From Spisula solida (Eukaryota > Mollusca > Bivalvia > Venerida > Mactridae), in contig OX365955.1 in NCBI GenBank assembly GCA_947247005.1, positions 7,574,001-7,638,000 of the forward strand: a DNA stretch of 64,000 nt. The letters are read 5' to 3'. The position numbers and the translations under genes were made by a program. This document shows, one piece after another, positions 48,488-60,639 of this stretch. The notes beneath the pieces are model-generated. The model was not told the DNA's origin, did no database searches, and worked only from the letters and a program-made list of their open reading frames with translations. Each line of letters opens with the position of its first letter. Within the stretch, counting starts at the first letter, position 1.

Positions 48488-48587
48488 TTCAGCAACATTC
48501 TCTTCTTGAAGTCTGGACTGTAACTTCCATAAACAGTTAAAATTCATGGAGGTATATGGTTCAACAATGTCTTGAAGGTTAACCTGT
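48488..48587 (-). pseudogene. Exon-like segment, duplicate A, second piece
   Basis: Minus strand between TGTACAG and GTAAGC. One frame reads VNLQDIVEPYTSMNFNCLWK and on to VAETM. The partner at 59788-59888 has two stops in that frame. In the frame that follows the preceding exon (ending TG), both copies read WLT then close with NHIPP and TGA, so this may instead be a short last exon. Confidence 0.35.
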
Positions 48588-48689
48588 ACAATAAGATAAA
48601 CAATAAACATGTATAATGTATACTATATACAGTCTAACCAGAGTATATCATCAACTCAACGTATGGCTGCTAAGGCACATGACTTGTTA

Positions 48690-49135
48690 AATAAAAAAAA
48701 ACTAAATATACCAGATTTATATAGCACCTTTTTCAAGAGAACACACCTTCAAAGGCACTTAACATTGTAGTGTTGCAGCAACAAGGGTGCAGGTGCATCC
48801 TCTACCAGTGCATATACAGCATGATCTGACAAGAGGGAAAGACAGAGAAAGCCCCTGAAGGGAGAGAGAGACATTAGATACAGGCATGTCCGGCGTTGCA
48901 GAGGTGCACCTAGCTCTTATTTTGAATAAACAGCCTGGTTCTTTAATGTTCCCGGTGTATAGCACCGATACACAGCTTCCTGGAACTTCCAGATACTTTG
49001 CATTACCCACGGTAAGATATAGCGTTAACAATCAGAAATATTTCAGAAATGTCAGGTTCTGATGCCAGGGATTGAACCCACAACCTCTAGATTGAAAGTC
49101 CAGTGTGTTACCATTGAGCTAAATCCGCTTATATT
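48690..49135 (-). mobile_element. tRNA-derived SINE, family 2, copy 1
   Basis: Minus-strand head is a near-complete tRNA shape: GGATTTAGCTCAATGGTAAC, anticodon stem around CTTTCAA, then GTGGGTTCAATCCCTGGC. The body runs to about 48700 and includes AGAGCTAGGTGC and CATGCTGTAT, ending in an A/T-rich tail. The same family is at 58510-58945. The anticodon loop would read TTC here and GTC in the other copy. Confidence 0.8.
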
Positions 49136-49154
49136 ATTAACATAATTAACATTA

Positions 49155-49400
49155 CTAGAGCTGTTGCCATTTGGCAGACTAATACACCCACGCCGGCAAA
49201 GGGCCATAATTCTGCCAAAATTCATCGCAGTGCAAATTCCTTTCTTCATGCAAATTTATATGTTAAGATTGTTCATCTGAAAGTTTTAGCGAAATCCCGC
49301 CAAAACTGTAGGAGGAGTTGCGTCCACAAGAATGCCTCTACAGACAGACAAGCTGAATCCAGTATACCCCCCTTATAACTCGTTCTGCGGGGATATAATT
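49155..49400 (+). repeat. Dispersed mollusc-type repeat, copy 2
   Basis: Collinear with 45030-45395 and slightly shorter. Confidence 0.75.
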
Positions 49401-49871
49401 ATATAATATTGAAAAGGGCTTATTGTATTAGTTCTTCAATATACTGCAGCTGACCCACCAAACTTAATTCTTGGTCACAATCCTATGAAGAACCCTTCCA
49501 CTAGAAACCAGGATCTTCTCCGCTTGTGGAGGAATATAATTTTTTTACAATTTTACAGTGCTTTGGTAGATGGAATTATGAAACTATATTCATAGTCAAA
49601 ATATCTATCCATCTATACTAACAAGTTAATATTAACCAGTTAGTGTTATTTTTGGTATATTTCAATAATCAATTCCAATGCAAGAACACAATGATTCCAG
49701 TAATTTTAGCTAGCTACCTTCAATCACACCATAATTTTAATGCTAAACTAACAAACTATATTCGCACTACCTTAGATTCAGACAATGGATGTAATCATCT
49801 GTGTACATATGAACGGCTACGTCACTGTCAACAGATCCTAACTGGATTATAGTTTACAGTATATAGTTTAC

Positions 49872-49972
49872 CATGATTTCAACAATCCTATCACTTCAAT
49901 AAACTCCTCCATCCCCACTTCATCATGGTACACAAGTCCCACATCATCATGGTTCAACTCAATCTTCGCCAT
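49872..49972 (-). CDS. Exon-like segment, duplicate A, first piece with start codon
   Basis: Minus strand: ATG at 49972, MAKIELNHDDVGLVYHDEVG then MEEFIEVIGLLKS, ending TG before donor GTAAAC. The upstream context (TTTACAG, CTCTTGATTGGACTCC) is shared with 54.47 kb, and the end (GLLKSTG/GT) with 60.13 kb. An acidic, soluble-looking short exon; product not recognised. If spliced to 48587 it gives a peptide of about 46 residues ending NHIPP. Confidence 0.4.
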
Positions 49973-50079
49973 GGAGTCCAATCAAGAGCTGTAAATGCAA
50001 TACAGACATGAATTAGAACCTGAATGATAACTGTCTGTTTTTGGATGTTACTGGTTCGAATCCCGGGCCACTTCATACT

Positions 50080-53000
50080 ACTAACTAACTACTACGGTCC
50101 TCGGTTTGATGCCTGGTCTTGCCTGCCAGGAAAACTGGTTTGATATCCTGCCTCGCCAAGCCGAATAAAAATGGTTTGATTCCCGGCCTGGTCATGACAA
50201 ATAAAACTATCTACAACGGTCCCTGGTTCGATCTCTGGCCTTGCCATGCCAAAGAAAACTAACTACTACGGTCCTTGGTTTGATGTCTGGATTTGCCTGC
50301 CAGGAAAACTGGTTTGATATCCTGCCTCGCCATGCCGAATAAAAATGGTTTGATTCCCGGCCTTGTCACGACAAACAAAACTATCTACAACGGTGCCTGG
50401 TTCGATCTTCGGCCTTGCCATGCTAAAGAAAACTAACTACTACGGTCCTTGGTTTGTTGCCTGGTCTTGCCTGCCAGGAAAACTGGTTTGATATCCTGCC
50501 TCGCCATGCCGAATAAAATTGGTTTGATTCCCAGCCTTGTCACGACAAACAAAACTATCTTCAACGGTGCCAGGTTCGATCTCCGGCCTTGCCATGCTAA
50601 AGAAAACTAACTACTACGGTCCTTGGTTTGATGCCTGGTCTTGCCTGCCAGGAAAACTGGTTTGATATCCTGCCTCACCATGCCGAATAAAAATGGTTTG
50701 ATTCCCAGCTTTGTCACGACAAACAAAACTATCTTCAACGGTGCCTGGTTCGATCTCCGGTCTTGCCATGCTAAAGAAAACTAACTACTACGATCCTTGG
50801 TTTGATGCCTGGTCTTGCTGCCAGGAAAACTGGTTTGATATCCTGCCTTGCCATGCTAAAGAAAACTAACTACTACGGTCCTTGGTTCATTATATTGTTA
50901 TTATATTATTATTAGTATTATTATTATTATTATATTATATTATATTATATTATATATTATTATATTATATTATATTATATTATATTATATGATATGATAT
51001 GATATATGATATTATATTATATTATACCGGTATTATATGATACTATATGATACTATATGATATTATTATATTATTATATTATATTATTATATTATTATTA
51101 TATTATTATGTTATTATTATTATATTATTATTATTATATTCCCAGCCTCACCATGTCAAAGAAAACTATCTACACCAGTCCTTGGTTTGATCCTCGGCCT
51201 TGTCACGACAAACAAAACTATCTACAACGGTGCCTGGTTGGATCTCAGGCCTTGCCATGCTAAAGAAAACTAACTACTACGGTCCTTGGTTTGATGCCTG
51301 GTCTTGCCTGCCAGGAAAACTGGTTTGATATCCTGCCTCGCCATGCCGAATAAAAATGGTTTGATTCCCAGCCTTGTCACGACAAACAAAACTATCTACA
51401 ACGGTGCCTGGTTCGATCTCCGGCCTTGCCATGCTAAAGAAAACTAACTACTACGGTCCTTGGTTTGATGCCTGGTCTTGCCTGCCAGGAAAACTGGTTT
51501 GATATCCTGCCTCGCCATGCCGAATAAAAATGGTTTGATTCCCAGCCTTGTCACGACAAACAAAACTATCTACAACGGTGCCTGGTTCGATCTCCGGCCT
51601 TGCCATGCTAAAGAAAACTAACTACTACCCTCCGTGGTTTGATGCCTGGTCTTGCCTGCCAGGAAAACTGGTTTGATATCCTGCCTCGCCATGCCGAATA
51701 AAAATGGTTTGATTCCCAGCCATGTCACGACAAACAAAACTATCTACAACGGTGCCTGGTTCGATCTCCGGCCTTGCCATGCTAAAGAAAACTAACTACT
51801 ATGGTCCTTGGTTTGATGCCTGGTCTTGCCTGCCAGGAAAACTGGTTTGATATCCTGCCTCACCATGCCGAATAAAAATGGTTTGATTCACGGCCTTGTC
51901 ACGACAAACAAAACTATCTACAACGGTGCCTGGTTCGATCTCCGGCCTTGCCATGCTAAAGAAAACTAACTACTACGGTCCTTGGTTTGATGCCTGGTCT
52001 TGCCTGCCAGGAAAACTGGTTTGATATCCTGCCTCGCCATGCCGAATAAAAATGGTTTGATTCCCAGCCTTGTCACGACAAACAAAACTATCTACAACGG
52101 TGCCTGGTTCGATCTCCGGCCTTGCCATGCTAAAGAAAACTAACTACTACGGTCCTTGGTTTGATGCCTGGTCTTGCCTGCCAGGAAAACTGGTTTGATA
52201 TCCTGCCTCGCCATGCCGAATAAAAATGGTTTGATTCCCGGCCTTGTCATGACAAACAAAACTATCTACAACGGTCCCTGGTTCGATCTCTGGCCTTGCC
52301 ATGCCAAAGAAAACTAACTACTACGGTCCTTGATTTGATGTCTGGTCTTGCCTGCCAGGAAAACTGGTTTGATATCCTGCCTTGCCATGCCGAATAAAAA
52401 TGGTTTGATTCCCGGCCTTGTCACGACAAACAAAACTATCTACAACGGTGCCTGGTTCGATCTCCGGCCTTGCCATGCTAAAGAAAACTAACTACTACGG
52501 TCCTTGGTTTGATGCCTGGTCTTGCCTGCCAGGAAAACTGGTTTGATATCCTGCCTCGCCATGCCGAATAAAAATGGTTTGATTCCCAGCCTTGTCACGA
52601 CAAACAAAACTATCTTCAACGGTGCCTGGTTCGATCTCCGGTCTTGCCATGCTAAAGAAAACTAACTACTACGGTCCTTGGTTTGATGCCTGGTCTTGCC
52701 TGCCAGGAAAACTGGTTTGATATCCTGCCTCGCCATGCCGAATAAAAATGGTTTGATTCCCAGCCTTGTCACGACAAACAAAACTATCTTCAACGGTGCC
52801 TGGTTCGATCTCCGGTCTTGCCATGCTAAAGAAAACTAACTACTACGGTCCTTGGTTTGATGCCTGGTCTTGCCTGCCAGGAAAACTGGTTTGATATCCT
52901 GCCTCGCCATGCCGAATAAAAATGGTTTGATTCCCGGCCTTGTCACGACAAACAAAACTATCTTCAACGGTGCCTGGTTCAATCTCCGGCCTTACCATGC

Positions 53001-54355
53001 TAAAGAAAACTAACTACTACGGTCCTTGGTTTGATGCCTGGTCTTGCCTGCCAGGAAAACTGGTTTGATATCCTGCCTCGCCATGCCGAATAAAAATGGT
53101 TTGATTCCCAGCCTTGTCACGACAAACAAAACTATCTTCAACGGTGCCTGGTTCGATCTCCGGTCTTGCCATGCTAAAGAAAACTAACTACTACGGTCCT
53201 TGGTTTGATGCCTGGTCTTGCCTGCCAGGAAAACTGGTTTGATATCCTGCCTCGCCATGCCGAATAAAAATGGTTTGATTCCCAGCCTTGTCACGACAAA
53301 CAAAACTATCTTCAACGGTGCCTGGTTCGATCTCCGGTCTTGCCATGCTAAAGAAAACTAACTACTACGGTCCTTGGTTTGATGCCTGGTCTTGCCTGCC
53401 AGGAAAACTGGTTTGATATCCTGCCTCGCCATGCCGAATAAAAATGGTTTGATTCCCGGCCTTGTCACGACAAACAAAACTATCTTCAACGGTGCCTGGT
53501 TCAATCTCCGGCCTTACCATGCTAAAGAAAACTAACTACTACGGTCCTTGGTTTGATGCCTGGTCTTGCCTGCCAGGAAAACTGGTTTGATATCCTGCCT
53601 CGCCATGCCGAATAAAAATGGTTTGATTCCCAGCCTTGTCACGACAAACAAAACTATCTTCAACGGTGCCTGGTTCGATCTCCGGCCTTGCCATGCTAAA
53701 GAAAACTAACTACTACCCTCCTTGGTTTGATGCCTGGTCTTGCCTGCCAGGAAAACTGGTTTGATATCCTGCCTCACCATGCCGAATAAAAATGGTTTGA
53801 TTCCCAGCCTTGTCACGACAAACAAAACTATCTTCAACGGTGCCTGGTTCGATCTCCGGTCTTGCCATGCTAAAGAAAACTAACTACTACGGTCCTTGGT
53901 TTGATGCCTGGTCTTGCCTGCCAGGAAAACTGGTTTGATATCCTGCCTCGCCATGCCGAATAAAAATGGTTTGATTACCAGCCTTGTCACGACAAACAAA
54001 ACTATCTACAACGGTGCCTGGTTCGATCTCCGGCCTTGCCATGCTAAAGAAAACTAACTACTACGGTCCTTGGTTTGATGCCTGGTCTTGCCTGCCAGGA
54101 AAACTGGTTTGATATCCTGCCTCGCCATGCCGAATAAAAATGGTTTGATTCCCGGCCTTGTCACGACAAACAAAACTATCTACAACGGTGCCAGGTTCGA
54201 TCTCCGGCCTTGCCATGCTAAAGAAAACTAACTACTACGGTCCTTGGTTTGATGCCTGGTCTTGCCTGCCAGGAAAACTGGTTTGATATCCAGCCTCGCC
54301 ATGCCGAAATAAATGGTTTGCTTCCTGGCCTAGTCACGACAAAGAAAACTATCTA
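50080..54355. repeat. 174-bp higher-order tandem array, about 23 copies
   Basis: Each 174-bp unit is built of four diverged sub-repeats of about 35-50 bases on the pattern GGTTYGATNCC...CCTTGCCATG...AAAACT. The subunits begin GGTTTGATGCCTGG, GGTTTGATATCCTG, GGTTTGATTCCCAG and GGTTCGATCTCCGG, which resemble a tRNA T-arm (Pol III B-box GGTTCGANTCC). Just left, at about 50052, GGTTCGAATCCCGGGCC is a perfect B-box and may be the seed. Broken at 50888-51145 by an AT microsatellite. Confidence 0.95.
50888..51145. repeat. TAT/TTA-rich microsatellite inside the 174-bp array
   Basis: Mixed (TTA)n, (TATAT)n and (ATGAT)n runs replacing part of one array unit; it then returns to array sequence at CCCAGCCTCACCATG. 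Confidence 0.9.
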
Positions 54356-54389
54356 CAAACAATTAATAAAAAAAAAAGCAATAACTCCC

Positions 54390-54660
54390 CTTAAAATGGA
54401 TCCGAAATCTTCACCATGTACGTCAATCTCCATCTTAGCCCTCCATCTCAGTCCTGGTCATGGAGTCCAATCATGAGCTGTGAATGCAATAGAGACATGA
54501 ATTAGAACCTGAATGATAACCGTCTATTTTTAGATGTTAATGTTAAATAATGCCCTTCATTTTGCCTAACACACGACCAGATCCACCACTGTGTCCAGCA
54601 GTTCAATGAAGGATACACTCCAATTAGACCAAATACCAGCTATTTATGGTTGTATTCCGG
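54390..54660 (-). pseudogene. Exon-like segment, duplicate C (degenerate)
   Basis: Minus strand. Region near 54480 (GATTGGACTCC, then ATGGAGATTGACGTACATGG) matches the start region at 49972 but lacks its continuation, being cut by the 174-bp array. Upstream, about 54545-54655, SGGSGRVLGKMKG resembles SGGVSNAKVREKFGKLKG of the 60.5-kb exon but with stops before it. A third, broken copy of the duplicated block. Confidence 0.4.
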
Positions 54661-55728
54661 AAATAATTGTAATAAGAGGTGGAAAAAACTTTTTTGAAAA
54701 ACCCTTAAAATTGATCCCACAGATTTAAGCTGATGATATGCTTTACTTAAGGAAAACAATAATTTTCAACTTCAATTTGGTCAACATATCCGCTATGGAT
54801 TTTCTCATAAGAAGTGCCTTGAGATGCAGATTCCAAAGATGTATGAGTTCTAATTCTAAGCCAGTGAAATGTGCAAATATTTCCTACAAGTTTAAACCCA
54901 CATGGTCGACTAGTTGCCATTTTGAAGTAAAAATAATGAAATACACTACTACACATCATAAATACCAACGAATGAAATGTCATATCAACCGCAATACAAA
55001 ATTTAATAAATCCAGGATGGCTGCCAGTCAACAATCTCGAATTTCCATAATAACAAGAAGCAGTCACAGACAGCCATTTCCCCACCAAAGGAGAAATAAA
55101 TTAAATAATAGTACATGTACCAAAGATTATTGAATACAAAAAATAAATTTTATATCATAAGTTATGTGAAAGTTTGGTTTCAATCCCATGAAAAATGTTT
55201 GAAATATTCACAAAATATATTTTACCATATCCAAATTTATTACATACAAAATAAATATAGACAACAAGAAGCAGACATTACATAAAAACCAGGTTAACGT
55301 TCACCTTGATCCAACCAGTCCCACCTTCTATCCCAAATGTTGTCTTCACAAAAGCTACTACCTACATAAGATTCATCATGATATTGCATTCCTAACTAAA
55401 GTTATTGAGCAAAAACAATTTATCTATTTTAAGTAACTGTGACTTTAACCTCCATCAGCCCCCTGTCAATTGCAAGTGACGTGTACATATAAGCTATATT
55501 CAATTTTTAGTAACAGTGACCCTGACAACAACATTCAATCCCAAGTGTTGTCTTTTCAAACAAGCTACCTACAAAGCTAGCAAGTTTCATCATCTTATCT
55601 CAATCCTCACAAATAATTGATGCCCACAGATCCCATGTCCCATTGCATGTGCTGTCTGCACAATAACTACCAACACAGCAAGTTTCATTGTGATATCTCA
55701 TCCCAAACTTAAGTTATCCATCAGAAAC
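54661..55728. other. Stretch without a supported gene
   Basis: A 131-codon plus-strand frame (54738-55133) lacks any motif and is basic, Ser/Asn-rich and overlapped by an equally long minus frame; treated as chance. Confidence 0.4.
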
Positions 55729-56955
55729 AAACAAGAGCCGTCAGACACAGGTGATGCTCCCCATGGGGTGTTTGTCACAGAAAAAATGTTCAAAAAAAAT
55801 TTAAAGAGAGTTATTGTTCTTTGCCACTTCACCATTACTTAATGAGATTTATTTAACTATTAATTTTAAATTGATACAGTGTAATCTGAGAAAACCGACA
55901 CGTGGGAAAACCGGAATGTTGTCCAAACCGACCAAATATTTTGGTCCCGAAATTTCTCTTCTTTAACTCAATGTAAAAGCTGTTTGAAAAACCGGAACCT
56001 TGCGAAATCTGAATACCGACGGCTACTTTGTCCCCTAACTAGTAATAATACACACAAATCAACGCTTAAATACCGAACAAACAAATTACCAAACAATCAA
56101 TTTGTTAAATAACCCCAGGGAATGTGTGAAAAACTGTATAGAGAACCGTCGTAGGCCTCTGCTACGAAGGTGTTAATTGCCCATTTAAATCTTGTCGATA
56201 GAAGTGTAACGTAATAATTACGAAGGCGTGATATTTACTCTTACTCTTTACGATGAGCTCTCTTTCATGTAACAATGTGTGCTTTCAACAGAGCGTATTG
56301 AATAAAATAGTTTAACTCGCTTTTATCTTAAGTCATGCTATGAATTATTGTTTGTTCTGTAGGTCTATCGTGTTTTAATATGTCCACTTAAATTTTAGTA
56401 ATTTTCACGATGCGTTAATTTTACGATGACACTTTATTTTGTGATACTTCGGATATCATCGTTGACATTATAACGATTGGTATAAATAAAAGGTGTTTTT
56501 GTATTTATATTTGTTATTAGAAGCCCCTCATTAAACATCCGTCACATGTTATGCACATGTTGGCGCCTGATACTAAACAACACCAATCAAGGCCAACTAC
56601 AACGCATTTAAGATAACAAAACAGTTGTAGTTTCACAATACCGAACTCTTGTGAAATCCGAACAATTCAGGCGGTCCGAAGGGTGTTCGGTTTTCTCAGA
56701 TTACACTGTATATCCAAAATTGTTATTGCCCGGACTAGAGTTAAGTGTGAAAAATTACTAAGGGGAAAAGTGTTATGGTTCTTGAGCACTGCACATCCCC
56801 TAAATGGTCAATTAAAAAATCCTGACAATATGTGCTGGGAGACATCATAGTAGTTATTCTGTGAAAGTCTCGTCAAAATCCCTCAAGAAATGTAGGAGGA
56901 GTGGCACACAGAGGTTCGGACGGACAGACAGACGAAATGATGCCTACCATTAAGG
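55729..56955 (+). repeat. Dispersed repeat C, copy 1, split by a pogo-like element
   Basis: Starts ACAAGAGCCGTCAGACACAG and GTGATGCTCCCC. It ends near CGGACGGACAGACAGACGAAAT and GCGGGGGATAAAAA. Interrupted at 55877-56708. Its uninterrupted relative is at 57386-58230. Confidence 0.75.
55877..56708. mobile_element. Pogo-like DNA element, 832 bp, TA-flanked
   Basis: Inverted ends CAGTGTAATCTGAGAAAACC and its complement, flanked by TA. The intact target is seen at 57494: ATTGATATATCCAAAA; here it is split after ATTGATA and resumes TATATCCAAAA. No transposase seen. Confidence 0.88.
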
Positions 56956-57019
56956 CGGGGGATAAAAAATGTCAAACAATATATAATTTCATGAAAATAG
57001 GACCATATTGCAATATTAC

Positions 57020-57132
57020 CTGGTAGTCCATTGAGGCAGTCATTGTACAACAGGAACATGGGGACAAGGTTCTTCTGGTTGACCATTTCGACTCCAAATT
57101 CAAGCCAAGGAGCTGGGTCAGATTTGTCACCT
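57020..57132 (-). CDS. Candidate exon, unknown product
   Basis: Minus strand after TTTTCAG: DKSDPAPWLEFGVEMVNQKN then LVPMFLLYNDCLNGLPG, donor GTAATATT. It starts needing one base and ends with one base over (G), the same phase class as the 59.4-kb exon, so it could follow it. Well-formed globular-looking sequence; family not recognised. Confidence 0.5.
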
Positions 57133-57385
57133 GAAAACATTTCAATTTAACTCGATAAGCTTACATATACATTGTAACACAAAGAAGTCAATATTCCTGA
57201 TGTATTCCAACTGATGAAGAAAACCTTGCACGATTATTAAAATATCATAGTAGTCTTCTGCTAAATTGAGTCAATGTCCTCATTAACTACAAGTAACCAA
57301 TAAGCCTGCTCCAGCAGAATAAATAGCCTTGTTTCTCAAATATTTTGGTGAAATACACAAATCAGTATAACTCAAACAACATTCT

Positions 57386-58230
57386 AACAAGAGCCGTCAG
57401 AGACGGGTGATGCTCTCCGTGGGGTGTTTGTCACAGAAAAAATGCTATTTCTTGCCACAGCACTATAACTTAATGAGATTGAATTTTTAAATTGATATAT
57501 CCAAAACTATTTTGAGTTATGGCCAGGACAAGAATTATGAAAAATTACAAAAAGGAACAACTATAAAAAGGGAATAAAGAGTTATGGTTCTTGGGCACAG
57601 AACACCCTCTCAATGAGATCTATTCAGCTACGAAGTTTCAAATTGATGTCTCTTATACTGTTTGAGTTATGGCCCGGACAAGAATTAAGTGTGAATAACT
57701 CCAAAAACATGCATAAAACAGTTTTGGTTCTTGAGCACAGCACATTGCTCTCAATGAGACCTTATGATTCGCCTATGAAATTTCAAATTGATATCTCTAA
57801 TACTGTTTGAGTAATGACCCAGACAAGAGTTTAGTATATAGTTATAGTGCAAATCTTCCATCTGTGTGAATAATCAGCGAACCGGAATGTGCCGACGATA
57901 TTGGTTGTGAAGCTATCCATGACGTTTTATTTAAATCTGAGAAGTGGTTCTTAAGAAATAGCCTGAACAAGAATTAGTATATAGTTAAAGTGCAAATCTT
58001 CCAAGGGGCAAAACTGTGTGAATAATCAGTGAACCGGAAAGTGCCGACGATAAGCGCATCTCCACTTGGTAGTGAAGCTATCCATAAAGTTTTATTAAAA
58101 TCTGAGCAGAGGTTCTTGAGAAATAGCGCAGACAAGAAAGTGGCACGGACGGACGCACACACGGACGGATGGACGAACACTTTGGCAAATATATTCTCCC
58201 TCACAATTTCTTCAGGGAGCATAAAAACTG
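57386..58230 (+). repeat. Dispersed repeat C, copy 2, with internal duplication
   Basis: Begins CAAGAGCCGTCAGAGACGGG. Inside, GTTATGG(C/T)TCTTG(G/A)GCACAG and GTGAATAATCAG(C/T)GAACCGGAA occur twice. It ends with CGGACGGATGGACGAACACT and a CCCTCACAATTTCTTCAGGG inverted repeat. Confidence 0.75.
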
Positions 58231-58329
58231 ATGCTTAAAACAGCTCCAACATGGGAATAACATTTCAAAATTTACCTGGCGAACCTTCTTCATCAGGCTG
58301 TCCACTAAAAAACCAGGTAGACAATCAGG

Positions 58330-58490
58330 ACAAAACGAACAGTCGTCCATCAAATCAATCTTCTTCAGGTGCATCACAGTTACAAGTAACTAGTAGCATC
58401 TATAGCTCTACCAGGGACAATCAGCGTCACCAGGTAACCAGAGACAGTTTGATACCAACCCAGTAAACTATCCAGACTAGGTGGACCTGT
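58330..58490 (-). CDS. Exon-like segment, duplicate B, last piece
   Basis: Minus strand after acceptor TATTACAG: GPPSLDSLLGWYQTVSGYLV, TLIVPGRAIDATSYL, stop. Joins in phase (G/GT) to the 59310-59440 exon. Partner of 44660-44875. A shorter adjacent reading, GQPDEEGSPG before GTAAAT at about 58280, might be another exon. Function unknown. Confidence 0.45.
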
Positions 58491-58509
58491 AATATAGCAC
58501 ATTAACACA

Positions 58510-58945
58510 CAATCATAACATAAATAAAATAAATAAATATACCAGATTTATATAGCGCCCTTTTCATGCGAACGCACGTTCAAAGGCACTTTACATAATT
58601 GTGTTGCAGCCACAAGGGCACGGGTGCATCCTCTACCAGTGAAGATACAGCATGATCTGACCAGAAGGGACAGACTGAAAGAATGCCCCTGAAGGGAGAG
58701 AGAGACATTAGATACAGGCATGTGCGCCTAGCTCTTATTTTGAATAGATAGCCTGGTTCTTTAATATGCACGGTGTATAGCACCGTTACACAGCTTCCTG
58801 GCACTTCTAGATATTTTGCAGACCACACGGCCAGATATAGCGGGAAATATAAATATTTCAGAAATGTTGTTCCGATGCCAGGGATTGAACCCACGACCTC
58901 TGGATTGACAGCCCAGCGCGTTACCACTGAGCTAAATCCGCTTAC
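58510..58945 (-). mobile_element. tRNA-derived SINE, family 2, copy 2
   Basis: Head GGATTTAGCTCAGTGGTAAC, anticodon loop CTGTCAA (GTC), GTGGGTTCAATCCCTGGC; body and tail as in 48690-49135. It looks the less decayed of the two in the tRNA part. Confidence 0.8.
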
Positions 58946-59174
58946 AATCAGGACCATGATTTGCTACAATTTTGACCAAAAACCCATATACAGTCATTAT
59001 TATTTTGTTCGATTTAAAAAAAATCTATATTTAAATTAATTAAAAATTTGCTGTTGAGAGTTAGGCATGTTTTATAATAAAACATATAAATGTTAACACT
59101 AAACTATGAAAACCTTTGCAGCCTCAACCAGTACTAGGTAGTGATGTTGCTATCATTGTCATTTACTGAAATCA

Positions 59175-59250
59175 ATGTCTAAGTAGAACATAACCTGTCT
59201 AATCTGGTGATAATCCAGCTCTCTACCAACTGAGCTAGCAGGGGCTAGCT
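59175..59250 (-). repeat. tRNA-like relic
   Basis: Minus strand reads GCTAGCTCAGTTGGTAGAGA, an A-box-like 5' tRNA half, then continues into non-tRNA sequence (GGTTATGTTCTACTTAGAC). The duplicate near 45550-45605 has the same but decayed. Only half a tRNA, so not a gene. Confidence 0.5.
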
Positions 59251-59308
59251 ATTAGCACATTAGAGAAACAGGCATGATTAAACAATATAAACGGACACAA
59301 CGACTCAC

Positions 59309-59440
59309 CATTTTCTCTTCTGTCTCCTCTCATTGTGAAGTGTAGAGCACGGGGTTGACCAGGTTGATCAGGAAACGTATCCATAACTGGGACAACAACT
59401 AGTTCCATGAATCCTTGAGGTCCTCTTTCACCTTGATAAC
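59309..59440 (-). CDS. Exon-like segment, duplicate B, collagen-like piece
   Basis: Minus strand between TATTTACAG and GTGAGT. Reads YQGERGPQGFMELVVVPVMD, TFPDQPGQP, RALHFTMRGDRRENG. Starts needing one base and ends with one base over; joins the 58.49-kb piece in phase. Conserved with 45.7 kb, mostly by conservative changes. Not recognised; the GERGPQG run is collagen-like but brief. Confidence 0.5.
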
Positions 59441-59787
59441 CTGTAAATATATGAAGCATTTGAAACCAAATATAATGTATATCTATCTATATATCTATAC
59501 TAAGAAACTACTATGTATATCATCACACTGATCCCTGTATAACTTGAGTCAGGGTTCCTACTGAGGCAAAATGCCCAATCCTGAAATTGTTAAAATTCAA
59601 GTTATGAAATTTGAAATGACCATTACTTTCAATTCTTTGATTTTTTTATCAAATAACTTATTTTTGTGGATAAAAGTTCATTCTCTTTAGTGCAGCAAAT
59701 CCGGGTTTTCAGGTTTGTAGAACCCCTGTTGACTAGCTAGCTTCAAAATCACAAAATAATAGGGTGAATTACAGGATATAGCTTACC

Positions 59788-59888
59788 ATAGTTTAAACAA
59801 CATACTCTTCTTAAAGCCTGGACTGTAACTTCCATAAACAGTGAAGATTCATGGAGGTATATGGTTCACCGATGTCTTTAAGGTTAAC
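59788..59888 (-). pseudogene. Exon-like segment, duplicate B, second piece
   Basis: Partner of 48488-48587, with the same flanking splice-like sites, but two in-frame stops in the VNLKDIGEPYTSMNLHCLWK frame. The alternative frame closes at NHIPP, as in the partner. Confidence 0.35.
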
Positions 59889-60475
59889 CTGTAAAATAAG
59901 TTCAACAATATATTCTGACAACGAAAAGTTTACTAGTCAGTAGGAATTTATTTTCTATTTTGATTTTATCTAACATTTGAACATAATAAAAATCACTTTA
60001 CAATACAAAACTTAAATTAAAATATCTATTGGACTTAGCATAAAAGCAATGCACTGTCAGCTATGGACTATGGAATTAAGTCCTCACGAATGCCAATAGA
60101 GCCTGAGGGTATATAGCTTACCATGATTTCAACAGCCCTGTAACTTCTTTAAACACGTTCAATATACTGTCTTCAAGCCTTCCTTATTCTTCTTGTTTCT
60201 AAGCATTGACTTGTTACTTCCATATACTGTCTTTTAACATAGATCATCCCCTTCGTCCAATCAAGAGCTGTACTAACGTCTTCATTATATAACCATTAAC
60301 AACAGGAAGTAAAACTCCCTGAGTTTATGCCTATGAAGCATTGACAATTGTTCCTAACCCGCAAGTACAGGTGCTAGATTCAACAGACTGAAATCCTATA
60401 CAATGAAAAAAAGAATCTCAAAATTGTATCAGTACTCATGTCTCTTATATACATCCCGTCAATGCAATAGAGTCA

Positions 60476-60639
60476 TTAAATGGTATCTGATACCCGTCCG
60501 TTTTTGCCCTTCAGCTTGCCAAACTTTTCCCTGACTTTTGCGTTAGACACACCACCCGACCCAAATGCCAGCAAGCTATATAGAAAGGATTCCGGGAAAT
60601 GAACATGTGCACTTGTCTCTCTGCATGGTTTCTCAAAAC
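60476..60639 (-). CDS. Last exon of an unrecognised gene (gene B)
   Basis: Minus strand after TGTTTTCAG at 60640; TAA at 60478-60476. With one A carried over from the exon at 61140-61063 it reads SFEKPCRETSAHVHFPESFL, YSLLAFGSGGVSNAKVREKF, GKLKGKNGRVSDTI. Basic C-terminus. The alternative phase stays open nearly as long, so the frame is chosen on the match of phases and on the more ordinary composition. The 3' part lies in the block duplicated at 54.5 and 49.9-50.0 kb. Confidence 0.5.

Noticed and set aside
48690..49135. Functional tRNA gene at the SINE head (about 49065-49134), and likewise at 58880-58945
   Set aside because: The tRNA shape continues straight into a conserved SINE body, the acceptor stem does not close, and the anticodons differ between copies of one family.
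54738..55133. 131-codon plus-strand frame
   Set aside because: Basic, low-information sequence without any recognisable motif and overlapped by a 113-codon minus frame; no paralogue in the duplicated block.
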